Below are positions 30,089 through 38,313 of a stretch of 64,000 bases of DNA, in pieces (position 1 is the first letter of the stretch; the number at the start of each line of letters is the position of its first letter). Below the pieces are notes generated by a model. That model was not told the DNA's origin. It made no database searches and saw only the letters and a program-made list of their open reading frames with translations. Source of the stretch: Promicromonospora sukumoe 327MFSha3.1 (lineage in GTDB: Bacteria; Actinomycetota; Actinomycetes; Actinomycetales; Cellulomonadaceae); NCBI RefSeq assembly GCF_000385135.1, contig NZ_ARQM01000010.1, positions 310,001 through 374,000 on the forward strand. The letters run 5' to 3'. Both the position numbers and the translations under genes were made by a program.

Positions 30089-31078
30089 ATGAGCGAGAAC
30101 ACTCCGCAGAACCCATACGAGCCGAGCGCCGGGGGGCCGACGCCGCCGCAGAACCCGGCCGGCGGTCCCACGCAGCCGCCCGCCGAGCCCACGCCACCCG
30201 CCTACGGTGGCCCCGCGCAGTCGCCCTACGGCGAGCCCGCGCAGTCGCCCTACGGCGAGCCCGCGCAGTCGCCCTACGGCGGCGGCACACAGCCGCCCGC
30301 CTACGGGGGCCAGCCGCCGGCCTACGGCGGTCCGGGCGGGCAGTACGGCACGCAGCCGGCCGCGACGTTCGCCGTCGGCGAGGCACTGAGCTACGGGTGG
30401 AAGCGGTTCACCGGCAACTGGCTCTTCTGGGTGCTGTTCGTCCTGCTGTCCTTCGCCGTCGGCACGATCTTCAACGCCGGCAACTTCGGTGACTACCAGG
30501 AGATCAGTGACGCGGCGAGGCGCGGTGACATCAGTACCGGCACCGCGGTGGGGGTGTCGTTCGGCAGCTCGCTGCTCGGGCTGCTCGGCGGGATCATCAA
30601 CTCGATCCTCGGGGCCCTCGGGATCAACGCCGCGCTGCGCGAGGCCTCGGGCTACAAGGCGACCTGGGGCACGCTCTTCAAGGTCAACAGCTACCCGATG
30701 ATCATCCTGACGGCGCTCCTGCTGCTGGTCGCCGGCTTCGTGGGCGCGCTGCTGTGCGGCCTGGGCCTCATCGCCCTGGCGATCTTCGCGCCGTTCACCT
30801 ACCACAACGTGGTCGACCGGAACCTGAACGCCTGGGACGCGCTGACCGGCTCGTTCCGCCTGGTGGGGCAGAACTTCGGCGCGGTGTTCCTGCTGGAGCT
30901 CGCGCTCCTGGGCATCAACATCGTGGGCCTGCTGGTCTGCGGGCTCGGCCTGTTCGTCACGATCCCGCTGTCGCTCCTGACGCTGGCCTTCGCGTTCCGC
31001 CGGCTCACCGGCGGCCCGGTCGCGGCCATCGAGGCCGGTCCCGCCCCGGCTGGTCCGGCCGGACCCGCCGTGGCCTGA
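30089..31078 (+). CDS. Multi-pass membrane protein with tandem GEPAQSPY repeats
   Basis: A 329-aa membrane protein of unknown function. Residues 1-95 are Pro/Gly/Tyr/Gln-rich and contain three nearly identical 8-residue units (GEPAQSPY) encoded by 24-bp repeats. The remainder has about five or six membrane helices, starting near SYGWKRFTGNWLFWVLF, with a YHNVVDRNLNAWDALTGSFRLVG loop. It resembles the preceding protein in architecture, less so in sequence, and may be an ancient duplicate. AAGGGGA precedes the ATG; it sits 92 bases after the preceding gene and probably shares its regulation. Confidence 0.8.
   Translation: MSENTPQNPYEPSAGGPTPPQNPAGGPTQPPAEPTPPAYGGPAQSPYGEPAQSPYGEPAQSPYGGGTQPPAYGGQPPAYGGPGGQYGTQPAATFAVGEALSYGWKRFTGNWLFWVLFVLLSFAVGTIFNAGNFGDYQEISDAARRGDISTGTAVGVSFGSSLLGLLGGIINSILGALGINAALREASGYKATWGTLFKVNSYPMIILTALLLLVAGFVGALLCGLGLIALAIFAPFTYHNVVDRNLNAWDALTGSFRLVGQNFGAVFLLELALLGINIVGLLVCGLGLFVTIPLSLLTLAFAFRRLTGGPVAAIEAGPAPAGPAGPAVA
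30212..30283 (+). repeat. Three 24-bp coding tandem repeats
   Basis: Units at 30212-30235, 30236-30259 and 30260-30283 are almost identical and encode PAQSPYGE in phase. Such runs readily gain or lose units by slippage. Confidence 0.8.
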
Positions 31079-31097
31079 CGCCGCCGTCCGACACACG

Positions 31098-31156
31098 AAC
31101 GACCATGCACCTGCTGCCGGCCCGGGAATCCGGCCGGCAGCAGGTGCATGGTCGTT
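31098..31156. terminator. 25-bp perfect-stem hairpin between convergent genes
   Basis: 31098-31122 pairs exactly with 31132-31156 around the loop cgggaatcc. It lies 19 bases after the membrane-protein stop and 15 bases after the convergent DUF4870 gene's stop, so a bidirectional terminator is likely. Confidence 0.75.
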
Positions 31157-31171
31157 GCCGTCCTGCGGGCG

Positions 31172-31663
31172 TTACTTGATGAAGCGGATGTTCACCGGGT
31201 AGCGGTACGGCGCGCCCTTGCCGTTGGCCACGGCCGCCATGATCATGAACACGACCGCGGCGATGAACGCGAGGAAGACGATCCCGCCGATCCCGAAGGT
31301 GATCCCGGTGATGATCCACGCGGCGATCTGCGCGATGACCAGGGTGATCTGGAAGTTCAGGGACTCCTTGGCCTCCTGCTCCACGAACTGGCTGCGGTCC
31401 TTGAGCACGAGCCAGATCACCAGCGGCGGGATGAACGACAGGATGAACGGGCCGACCTGGGCCAGGACCGTCCACAGGCGCTCGTCCGACGGCGTGAGCG
31501 GCGGCGGCTGGTACTGCTGCCCGTAGGGCTGGCCGGCCTGCGGCGGGCCCTGGTAGGGCGACTGGGCGGGCTGCGGCGTCCCGTAGGCGGGGCCGTCCTG
31601 CGGCTGCTGGGGTGCGGGGCCGGGCTGCTGCGGAGCCTGCGGCTCCTGCGGGTTTTCGGACAT
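31172..31663 (-). CDS. DUF4870-family membrane protein
   Basis: A 163-aa protein: a Pro/Gln-rich N-terminal tail (1-58) and then a DUF4870 domain with three membrane helices (about 66-150), bearing the family pattern ERLWTVLAQVGPFI, PPLVIWLVLKDRSQFVEQEA and KESLNFQITL. Function unknown. ATG 31663 lies seven bases after TACGGT (minus strand), so the mRNA is probably leaderless. It is the third gene here with a Pro/Gln/Tyr-rich tail in front of membrane helices. Confidence 0.88.
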   Translation of the reverse strand: MSENPQEPQAPQQPGPAPQQPQDGPAYGTPQPAQSPYQGPPQAGQPYGQQYQPPPLTPSDERLWTVLAQVGPFILSFIPPLVIWLVLKDRSQFVEQEAKESLNFQITLVIAQIAAWIITGITFGIGGIVFLAFIAAVVFMIMAAVANGKGAPYRYPVNIRFIK

Positions 31664-31670
31664 ATGACCA

Positions 31671-31676
31671 ACCGTA
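31671..31676 (-). promoter_or_regulatory. Leaderless -10 of the DUF4870 gene
   Basis: TACGGT on the minus strand, seven bases before the ATG. Confidence 0.4.
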
Positions 31677-31687
31677 GAGGTTGTGCC

Positions 31688-32551
31688 TTACGCCGAGGTC
31701 ACGAAATCGATAAGTTCTTCGACCCGTCCCAGCAGGGCCGGGTCCAGGTCACGGAAGTCGCGCACGGAGCCCAGGATCCGCTGCCAGCCCCGGGCGACGT
31801 CCGCCTGCGTCTGTGCAGGCCAGCCCAGGGAGCGCAGGATGCCGAGCTTCCACTCGGTGCCCCGGTCGATCACGGGCCAGCGCTCCAGGCCGAGCCGCTG
31901 GGCGCGCACGGCCTGCCACACGTCCACGTAGGGGTGGCCCAGCACCAGCACGGTGCCCGTGGGAACGGTCCGGAGCGCCTCGTCGGTGAGCCGCTGCTCC
32001 TTGGAACCGGGCACCAGGTGGTCCACCAGCACGCCGACCCGGCGCTCGGCGTCGGGCCCGAACTCGGCGAGCCGCTCGGCGAGGTTGTCCACGCCGTCGA
32101 GCATCTCGACCACCACGCCCTCGATGCGCAGGTCGTCGCCCCAGACCTTCTCGACGAGCTCGGCGTCGTGCTTGCCCTCGACCCAGATGCGGCTGCCGCG
32201 GGCCACGCGGGCCCGGCCGCCGTGCACCGCGACCGACCCGGAGGCCGTGCGGGTGGGCTGCGCCGGGGCGCGGCTGGTGACGGGCGCGGTCAGCTCGACC
32301 GGCTTGCCCTCGACCCAGAAGCCCGGCCCGAGCGGGAACGTGCGGGTCCGGCCGCGCCGGTCCTCCAGGACCACCACGTGCATGCCGCCCGACTTCTCGA
32401 CGCGGACGATCGCCCCGACCCAGCCGGTCTGCACCTCCTCGACCACGAGCCCCAGCTCGGCGGGCGTGGGCTGCGACGTGGGCCGCCGCCCGCGCTGCGC
32501 GCCGGGAAACTCGGGGGAGAGCACATCGGACCCGTACCGTTCGTCGACCAC
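31688..32551 (-). CDS. DUF3097-family protein
   Basis: A 287-aa actinobacterial protein of the DUF3097 family. It has an N-terminal beta-rich part (GWVGAIVRVEKSGGMHVVVL, RTRTFPLGPGFWVEGKPVEL) and a C-terminal half (from GSRIWVEGKHDAELVEKVWG) that looks like a TOPRIM-type fold with acidic residues: EGKHDAEL, VLVDHLVPGSKE, GHPYVDVW. The cellular role is unknown. GTG start at 32551, six bases after TAGGCT. It ends 24 bases before the DUF4870 gene's start region. Confidence 0.87.
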   Translation of the reverse strand: MVDERYGSDVLSPEFPGAQRGRRPTSQPTPAELGLVVEEVQTGWVGAIVRVEKSGGMHVVVLEDRRGRTRTFPLGPGFWVEGKPVELTAPVTSRAPAQPTRTASGSVAVHGGRARVARGSRIWVEGKHDAELVEKVWGDDLRIEGVVVEMLDGVDNLAERLAEFGPDAERRVGVLVDHLVPGSKEQRLTDEALRTVPTGTVLVLGHPYVDVWQAVRAQRLGLERWPVIDRGTEWKLGILRSLGWPAQTQADVARGWQRILGSVRDFRDLDPALLGRVEELIDFVTSA

Positions 32552-32557
32552 GTCGAG

Positions 32558-32563
32558 AGCCTA
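32558..32563 (-). promoter_or_regulatory. Leaderless -10 of the DUF3097 gene
   Basis: TAGGCT on the minus strand, six bases before the GTG start. Confidence 0.45.
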
Positions 32564-32618
32564 GGTCGGCTTCCTCGCCGAGTGCTGGATCTCCGCCCCG
32601 CCGGAGTGTCTCCCGCCG

Positions 32619-35462
32619 TCACCGGACGCCGCGGAGCGCCGCCTCCGTGCGGGTGGCCACGCCCAGCTTGCGCAGGATCGCAGACACGTGGACCGAGACC
32701 GTCTTGGCCGAGATGAACAGCCGCTCGGCGATCTGCCCGTTGGTCAGGCCCTCGGCCACCAGGGCCAGCACCTGCCGCTCGCGCGCGGTGAGCGCGTCGG
32801 TCCCGGCGCCCGACGGCGGAGCGCCGGCCGCCCCGTCGACCAGCCCCGCGCGGTCGATCAGACCCTGCGCCTGCCCGACGACGAGTCCCGCACCGATCTT
32901 CTCCGCGTCCACGACCGCCGCGCCGAGCGCCGCCCGGGCTCCGGCCCGGTCCGCGGCGTCGAGCAGCCGCGCGCCCTCGCGGTACAGCGCGTACGGGCGC
33001 AGGTGCACGGGTCCGGGACCGGGCAGGTCGGCGACCGCCGTCCAGGGCCCCGTCCCGAGCTCCGCCTCGAACAGCGCCGCCCACAGGGGGTACGTCGGCC
33101 AGTGCGCGCACTCGGCGAGGGCCGCCCGGTAGGGGGCGTCGTCGACGTCCTGCCCGGCGGCGCGCAGCCGGGCGATCGCCTGCGCCGCCGCGGCGAGCTG
33201 CTGCAGGTCGTAGGCAGGCATGCGCGGGTGGTCCGGGGCGACCACCACCGACATGCGCTCCAGGGCCTCGGCCGGCTCGTCGCGCAGCAGCGCGAGCTCC
33301 GCCTGGGTCACGCTGGTGCGCGACCTGATCTGCTCCTCCAGGCGCCCGAACTGCTCCCAGCTCGTGGCCCTCCGGCGCGCCTCGGCCTGCGCCTGTTCCA
33401 CGCGCCCCTGCCACATCATGAGCCAGGCCCGGCGCTCGCTGAGGTAGGCGGAGTAGACGCTGTCGTGGATCAGCGGGATCGTCCGCTCGTACCAGGCGGC
33501 GGCCTCGGCCCAGTCGCCGCGCCCGATCTGCGCCTCGGCGAGGTTCCCCTCGATCATGAGCCGGGTCGAGTCGGACGAGCCGTGCCGGCGCGCGGCGCCT
33601 GTTCCCTCCTCGGCGATCTCCGCCGCCCGGGCCCAGTCGCCCACGACGAGCCGGGCGTCCGACCCGTTGACGTAGTACCGGCTCAGCCCGTGCCAGTTGT
33701 CACCGGCCACCTCGCGGCCGGCGTCGATCTCCGCGAAGCCGCCGGTGTCGCCGAGCTGGACCCGGCTCAGACCCCGCAGGTTCAGCGTGACGGACATGAC
33801 CTCGGTGTCGCCGGTCGCACTGGCGGCGTCGTGGGCAGCCGTCGCGGCCTCGATCGCCTCCCGGGGCCGGCCGCCGAGCATCGCGCGGCGCGCCCGCAGC
33901 ATCAGGAGCAGGCCGCGCACGTCGTCGTCCCGGCCGGGCTCGGCGAGCGCCAGGGCCCGTTCGATGAGCGCGGGCCCCTCGTCCGAGCCGGCGTGGCCCG
34001 CGATGAGCGCCGCGTCGGAGAGCATGCCGGCGAGCCCCGCCGGGTCGTCGGCGGGCCACTCGTCGACGGCCTCGTGCGCCACGGCCAGAGCCCGGGCGGT
34101 CCGGGTGGCTCCGCGCAGCGACTCGGCGACCGTGCGGAGCAGCTCGTGGTGCGGCAGGCCGGCCACGGCCTCGGCGTCGGGCACCTGGTCCCAGAGCTCC
34201 AGCGCCCGCTCGCCCAGGGTGACCGCGGTGGACGACGCCGCGCCCTCCGCGGCCTTGCGGTGCCCGGCGACGGCCGCCGCCAGCGCCTTGTCCGGCATCC
34301 CCGCCCGCCACCAGTGGTCGGCGATGCGGGACAGCTTCGCCACCGAGTGGGCGCGCCGGACGAGGGCCCGCTCCAGGGCCCGCGCGTAGGCGGCGTGCAG
34401 GCGGTGCCGCTCGCCGGGCAGCAGCTCGGCATAGACGGCCTCCTGGACCAGCGCGTGCCGGAAGGCGTACCCGACCTCGGTGACCACCACCACCTGGGCC
34501 TCGACCGCCTCCCGGACGGCCTCCTCCGCGTCGGCGCCCGGGGTGCGCTGTCCCGGACCCGTCGACGGGTCGGCCAGGACGTCGTCGAGCACGTCGTACC
34601 AGACGCGCGGCCCGGCGGCGGCGACCACGCGGCACAGCGACCGGGCCTCCCGGCTCAGGTTCCAGTAGCGCAGCAGGAGGATGTCGCGCAGGGAGTCGGG
34701 CAGTTCGGTGCCGAGAAAGCCGACCAGCTCCTCGACGTAGAAGGGCACGCCCTCGCTGCGGTCCGCCAGGTCGGCGAGCTGCTCGGCGTCGAGGCCGACG
34801 TCGAGCAGGTCCCGCGCCATCTCGTGGACCTCGGTCTCGCCCAGGCGCGTCAGCTCGACGCGGGTCGTGAGCCGGGCGCGGTCGAGCTCGGCGAGCACGA
34901 CCCGCAGGGGGTGCGCGCGGCCGACGTCGTCGCTGCGGTAGGTGAGCAGCAGGAGCAGGCCGGGCGGCGCGGTGCGGGCGAGACGGAGGGCGACGGCGCG
35001 CGTGACGTCGTCGGACCAGTGCAGGTCCTCGATCACCACCACGACGGGTCGCTCGCCCGCGAGGCCCGTGAGCAGGTCGGTGAGGACCTCGGGGACGCGG
35101 TCGGCCCCGGCGCCGGGCGCCGGCGCGACGAGCTGGGGAGCGAGGGCGGACAGGGCTCCGGCGGAGGGACCGGCCGCGGCGACGACCGCCTCGTGGCCCG
35201 TCGCCCGGACGACGCCGTTCAGGAGCCCGACCAGAGCCGCGTACGGGAGCGGGCCGGAGCCCTCGTCGGCACACTGTCCGGCGACGACGGTGACGTCGCC
35301 GGCGCGCGACACGAGCTCGTCCAGCAGGCGCGTCTTGCCGATCCCGGCCTCGCCCCCGACGACCACGGTGCGGCTGCCGCCCGAGCGGACGTCGGCGAGA
35401 GCGGCCTCGAGCGCGCCGAGCTCCGGGGCTCGGCCCACCAGGCGGGCACGGGGGACCGGCAT
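32619..35462 (-). CDS. Large LuxR-family transcriptional regulator with AAA ATPase (LAL type)
   Basis: A 947-aa regulator of the MalT/LAL class. Present are an N-terminal AAA_16 domain with Walker A GGEAGIGKT (36-44) and Walker B VVVIEDLHWSDD, a long TPR-like helical region (about 350-850), and a C-terminal LuxR helix-turn-helix (LTARERQVLALVAEGLTNGQ ... ISAKTVSVHVSAILRKLGV). Such proteins usually bind an inducer and activate nearby operons. Its targets are not evident; the neighbours are DUF3097 and hrcA. ATG 35462 is inside a hairpin that may limit translation. Confidence 0.92.
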   Translation of the reverse strand: MPVPRARLVGRAPELGALEAALADVRSGGSRTVVVGGEAGIGKTRLLDELVSRAGDVTVVAGQCADEGSGPLPYAALVGLLNGVVRATGHEAVVAAAGPSAGALSALAPQLVAPAPGAGADRVPEVLTDLLTGLAGERPVVVVIEDLHWSDDVTRAVALRLARTAPPGLLLLLTYRSDDVGRAHPLRVVLAELDRARLTTRVELTRLGETEVHEMARDLLDVGLDAEQLADLADRSEGVPFYVEELVGFLGTELPDSLRDILLLRYWNLSREARSLCRVVAAAGPRVWYDVLDDVLADPSTGPGQRTPGADAEEAVREAVEAQVVVVTEVGYAFRHALVQEAVYAELLPGERHRLHAAYARALERALVRRAHSVAKLSRIADHWWRAGMPDKALAAAVAGHRKAAEGAASSTAVTLGERALELWDQVPDAEAVAGLPHHELLRTVAESLRGATRTARALAVAHEAVDEWPADDPAGLAGMLSDAALIAGHAGSDEGPALIERALALAEPGRDDDVRGLLLMLRARRAMLGGRPREAIEAATAAHDAASATGDTEVMSVTLNLRGLSRVQLGDTGGFAEIDAGREVAGDNWHGLSRYYVNGSDARLVVGDWARAAEIAEEGTGAARRHGSSDSTRLMIEGNLAEAQIGRGDWAEAAAWYERTIPLIHDSVYSAYLSERRAWLMMWQGRVEQAQAEARRRATSWEQFGRLEEQIRSRTSVTQAELALLRDEPAEALERMSVVVAPDHPRMPAYDLQQLAAAAQAIARLRAAGQDVDDAPYRAALAECAHWPTYPLWAALFEAELGTGPWTAVADLPGPGPVHLRPYALYREGARLLDAADRAGARAALGAAVVDAEKIGAGLVVGQAQGLIDRAGLVDGAAGAPPSGAGTDALTARERQVLALVAEGLTNGQIAERLFISAKTVSVHVSAILRKLGVATRTEAALRGVR

Positions 35463-35487
35463 GGGCTCATCGTCCCATGCCGGTCCC
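35452..35487 (-). promoter_or_regulatory. Hairpin covering the LuxR-gene start codon, with a three-codon upstream frame
   Basis: 35452-35465 and 35474-35487 are exact 14-bp reverse complements around an 8-base loop. In the mRNA the start AUG (35462-35460) is in the second arm. The first arm holds another AUG (35478-35476) that opens a three-codon frame, Met-Gly-Arg then UGA. The stem would hide the true start. Confidence 0.55.
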
Positions 35488-35557
35488 TGGTCGTTCCGGT
35501 CTTTTCTGCTGTTCCGCCCGTCGTGCGGCCCCTTGCCCGGCACGGTCGTGCCCGGGG

Positions 35558-35743
35558 TCAGGCGACGCGCGGCCGGACGGCGTCGGCCGCCCTGCCGCGG
35601 TCCGCGCGCTCGGCCGTGCGCCGGGCGGCGGCCTGACGGCGGGCGAGGTCCTGCTGCTCCCGGGCCTTGCGGGCGCGCTCGTTGCGGTCGTCCATCTCGC
35701 GCTCGCTGCGGCGGTAGTCGGCGTAGTCCGTAAAACCGAACAT
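35558..35743 (-). CDS. Small basic hypothetical protein (61 aa)
   Basis: A 61-aa very polar protein beginning MFGFTDYADYRRSEREMDD, followed by an Arg/Glu/Ala-rich helix likely to be a coiled coil. No known family is recognised. It is accepted as a gene because a GGGAGGA box lies a few bases before the ATG and the composition is protein-like rather than a shadow of another frame. An 11-bp perfect hairpin (35761-35787) lies in its short upstream region. It sits between the LuxR regulator and hrcA. Confidence 0.55.
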   Translation of the reverse strand: MFGFTDYADYRRSEREMDDRNERARKAREQQDLARRQAAARRTAERADRGRAADAVRPRVA

Positions 35744-36133
35744 GGTGGTTCCTCCCGGTGTCACCGCCGGCCCCTCGCCGGCGGTGATTCCAGGTTGGTC
35801 TGTGAGGTACGTCGCCCGGATCGGGCGGTCGCCGCATCTTTCGTGGCCGGTCTGCGCCAAGGGCTGGGCACGTCTAAGGCATCGCCCTATGCTCGACCGG
35901 TCAGCCCTCGGCGAACGGGTAAGACCCGCAGGTCAGGGGCAGGTTTGCCGCAGCGGTCCAGGGCGGCTCGCGGGGTCGTGGCCGGCCTGCGGCGGGTCGG
36001 GGACCCGGCCGCTCGTGTGCGCCGCGTAGGATTGGCACTCGGTTGGTGAGAGTGCTGGACGGCAGTGTCGGAGAGCGGGCCGGAACCCGGGTGCAACTCC
36101 CGGACGTTCTACCTGGGGACGGAGGTGAGCGCG
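35744..36133. other. 390-bp gene-free regulatory region upstream of hrcA
   Basis: Contents: an 11-bp perfect hairpin at 35761-35787 (arms tcaccgccggc and gccggcggtga), a mixed GC-rich stretch without a convincing frame, the CIRCE operator at 36032-36058, and a leader of about 75 bases ending in the GGAGG of hrcA. I found no tRNA or small-RNA signature that holds up. Confidence 0.5.
36032..36058. promoter_or_regulatory. CIRCE operator (HrcA binding site)
   Basis: TTGGCACTC, nine bases, GAGTGCTGG. It matches the CIRCE consensus TTAGCACTC-N9-GAGTGCTAA at 15 of 18 arm positions with the exact 9-9-9 spacing, 76 bases before the hrcA start. It implies autoregulation of the hrcA-dnaJ transcript by heat. 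Confidence 0.88.
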
Positions 36134-37153
36134 GTGAGCGAGGAACGCAGACTCGATGTCCTGCGGGCGATCGTGGAGGACTACGTCCGCACGCGTGAGC
36201 CCGTCGGTTCGCGCATCCTCACGGAGCGGCACCAGCTCGGGGTCTCCCCGGCCACGGTGCGCAACGACATGGCGGCCCTCGAGGAGGCCGGGCTCATCGC
36301 CCAGCCGCACACCTCGGCGGGACGCATCCCCACCGACAAGGGCTACCGCCTGTTCGTGGACCAGCTCGCCGAGGTGCGGCCGCTGACCCTCCCGCAGAAG
36401 CGCGCCATCGAGACCTTCCTGTCCGAGGCGGTCGACCTGGACGACGTCGTGGCACGCGCCGGGCGGCTCATCGCCCAGCTCACGGGCCAGGTCGCCGTGG
36501 TGCAGTACCCCTCGCTGCGCCGCTCCGGGCTGCGGCACCTCGAGCTCGTGCCCACGGCCGAGGGCCGGCTCCTGGTGGTCGTCATCACGGACACGGGCCG
36601 GGTGGAGCAGCGCTTCCTCGACGTGCCGGTCGACCTCGACGACGGGACGCTGGGCGAGCTGCGGGCCCGCCTCAACGCCGCGACGGCCGGCCGCCGGCTC
36701 GCCGACATCGGTGACGCGTTCGCCGGCGTCGCCGAGGCCATGCCGCCCGAGCACCGCCCGCTGGCGACCGCCGTGGCCGAGGTGGTCACCGCCGCGCTGA
36801 GCGAGGAGAGCGAGGAGCGGATCGTGCTCACCGGTCAGGCCAACCTGGCGCGGTCGAGCATGCGGTTCGAGCAGGGGCTGCGGCCCGTCCTGGAGGCGCT
36901 GGAGGAGCAGGTCGTCCTGCTCGGCCTCCTCACCGACATGACCGACGACGCCGGGGTGGCGGTGAGCATCGGCCACGAGAACCGGCTGGCGGGACTGGCG
37001 GAGACCTCCGTCGTCACGTCCGGCTACGGCTCGTCCGACGGCGACACCGTCGCGATCCTGAGCTCTATCGGCCCCACCCGTATGGACTATCCGGGCACCA
37101 TCGCCGCGGTGCGCGCCGTCGCGCGCTACCTGTCGCGAGTGCTGCCCAGCTGA
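36134..37153 (+). CDS. hrcA: Heat-inducible transcription repressor HrcA
   Basis: A 339-aa repressor of heat-shock genes that binds CIRCE and is kept folded by GroEL. The N-terminal winged helix ([54 protein letters not shown]) and the C-terminal HrcA domain are complete and of usual length. GTG 36134 is chosen because GGAGG (36121-36125) is eight bases upstream; the in-frame ATG at 36065 would add a region unlike any HrcA. A CIRCE site lies upstream, and dnaJ follows after 28 bases. Confidence 0.96.
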   Translation: MSEERRLDVLRAIVEDYVRTREPVGSRILTERHQLGVSPATVRNDMAALEEAGLIAQPHTSAGRIPTDKGYRLFVDQLAEVRPLTLPQKRAIETFLSEAVDLDDVVARAGRLIAQLTGQVAVVQYPSLRRSGLRHLELVPTAEGRLLVVVITDTGRVEQRFLDVPVDLDDGTLGELRARLNAATAGRRLADIGDAFAGVAEAMPPEHRPLATAVAEVVTAALSEESEERIVLTGQANLARSSMRFEQGLRPVLEALEEQVVLLGLLTDMTDDAGVAVSIGHENRLAGLAETSVVTSGYGSSDGDTVAILSSIGPTRMDYPGTIAAVRAVARYLSRVLPS

Positions 37154-37181
37154 ATACTCAACTCATCACGAAGAGAGACCT

Positions 37182-38303
37182 GTGACCGACTACTACGAGA
37201 TTCTCGGTGTTCCGCGCGACGCCTCGCCCGAGCAGATCAAGAAGGCATACCGCAAGCTGGCCCGTGAGCTGCACCCGGACGTGGCCGGTGACGCCGGTGA
37301 GGACCGGTTCAAGGACGTCGCGCGCGCGTACGAGGTGCTCTCCAACCCCGACAAGCGCCAGCAGTACGACATGGGTGTCGACCCGACCTCGCCCGGTGGT
37401 GGCGCGGGCGGCGGGTTCGGCGCAGGGTTCGGGTTCCAGGACATCTTCGAGACCTTCTTCGGCGGCGGGCAGCCGACCGGGCCGGTCCCGCGCGCCCGGC
37501 GCGGCAACGACGCGCTCGTGCGCCTCGACCTCGACCTCGCCGAGGCCGTGTTCGGCGCCAAGCGCGAGATCCAGGTCGACACCGCGGTGGTCTGCAACAC
37601 CTGTGGCGGCGACGGCGCGCGTCCGGGCACCCACGCCCGCACCTGTGACGTCTGCCAGGGCCGCGGCTCCGTGCAGCGGGTCGCCCGGTCGTTCCTCGGC
37701 CAGGTCATGACCAACCAGCCGTGCTCCGCGTGCGGCGGGTTCGGCACCGTGATCCCCGAGCCGTGCACCGACTGCTCCGGCGAGGGCCGCGTGCGGTCGC
37801 GCCGCACCGTCTCGGTGAACGTGCCCGCGGGCGTCGACACCGGCACGCGCATCAAGCTCTCCGCGCAGGGCGAGGTGGGCCCCGGTGGCGGCCCCGCCGG
37901 CGACCTGTACGTCGAGATCCGCGAGCGCGCCCACGACACCTTCGTGCGACGCGGCGACGAGCTGCACTGCACCCTCCAGGTGCCGATGACGGCGGCCGCG
38001 CTCGGCACCGTGCTCGAGCTCGACACCCTGGACGGCCTGCAGGAGATCGACCTGCGCCCCGGCACGCAGCCGGGCCAGGTCATGACCCTCAAGGGCCTCG
38101 GCGTGGGGCACCTGCACTCCAACGGGCGCGGCGACCTCAACGTGCACATCGAGGTCCAGGTGCCCACGCACCTGGACGAGGAGCAGACGGCCCTGATGCA
38201 GCAGCTCGCGACCCTGCGCGGCGAGGAGCGGCCCGAGCCGCGGCTCGCCACCGTCCAGGGCGGCGTCTTCTCGCGCCTGCGCGACAAGCTCAGCGGCCGC
38301 TGA
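37182..38303 (+). CDS. dnaJ: Chaperone protein DnaJ
   Basis: A 373-aa type I Hsp40 that feeds clients to DnaK. The J domain has HPD at 31-33; a Gly/Phe-rich linker (about 72-100) follows. Four CxxCxGxG zinc-finger repeats lie at about 138-203 (CNTCGGDG, CDVCQGRG, CSACGGFG, CTDCSGEG), then the substrate-binding C-terminal domains. GTG start with GAGAG upstream. The link to hrcA marks it as the HrcA-controlled DnaJ2-type copy. No dnaK or grpE is in the window. Confidence 0.96.
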   Translation: MTDYYEILGVPRDASPEQIKKAYRKLARELHPDVAGDAGEDRFKDVARAYEVLSNPDKRQQYDMGVDPTSPGGGAGGGFGAGFGFQDIFETFFGGGQPTGPVPRARRGNDALVRLDLDLAEAVFGAKREIQVDTAVVCNTCGGDGARPGTHARTCDVCQGRGSVQRVARSFLGQVMTNQPCSACGGFGTVIPEPCTDCSGEGRVRSRRTVSVNVPAGVDTGTRIKLSAQGEVGPGGGPAGDLYVEIRERAHDTFVRRGDELHCTLQVPMTAAALGTVLELDTLDGLQEIDLRPGTQPGQVMTLKGLGVGHLHSNGRGDLNVHIEVQVPTHLDEEQTALMQQLATLRGEERPEPRLATVQGGVFSRLRDKLSGR

Positions 38304-38313
38304 CCCGCCGCCG

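Noticed and set aside
36072-36115. Sequence ggaacccgggtgcaactcccgg upstream of hrcA, recalling a tRNA T-arm or the core of a cobalamin riboswitch
   Set aside because: No acceptor stem, anticodon arm or CCA is present for a tRNA, and no B12 box or GCCACTG element follows. hrcA is not a cobalamin-related gene.
36065-36133. Upstream ATG extending HrcA by 23 residues
   Set aside because: The added stretch is unlike any HrcA N-terminus, and GGAGG is correctly spaced for GTG 36134.
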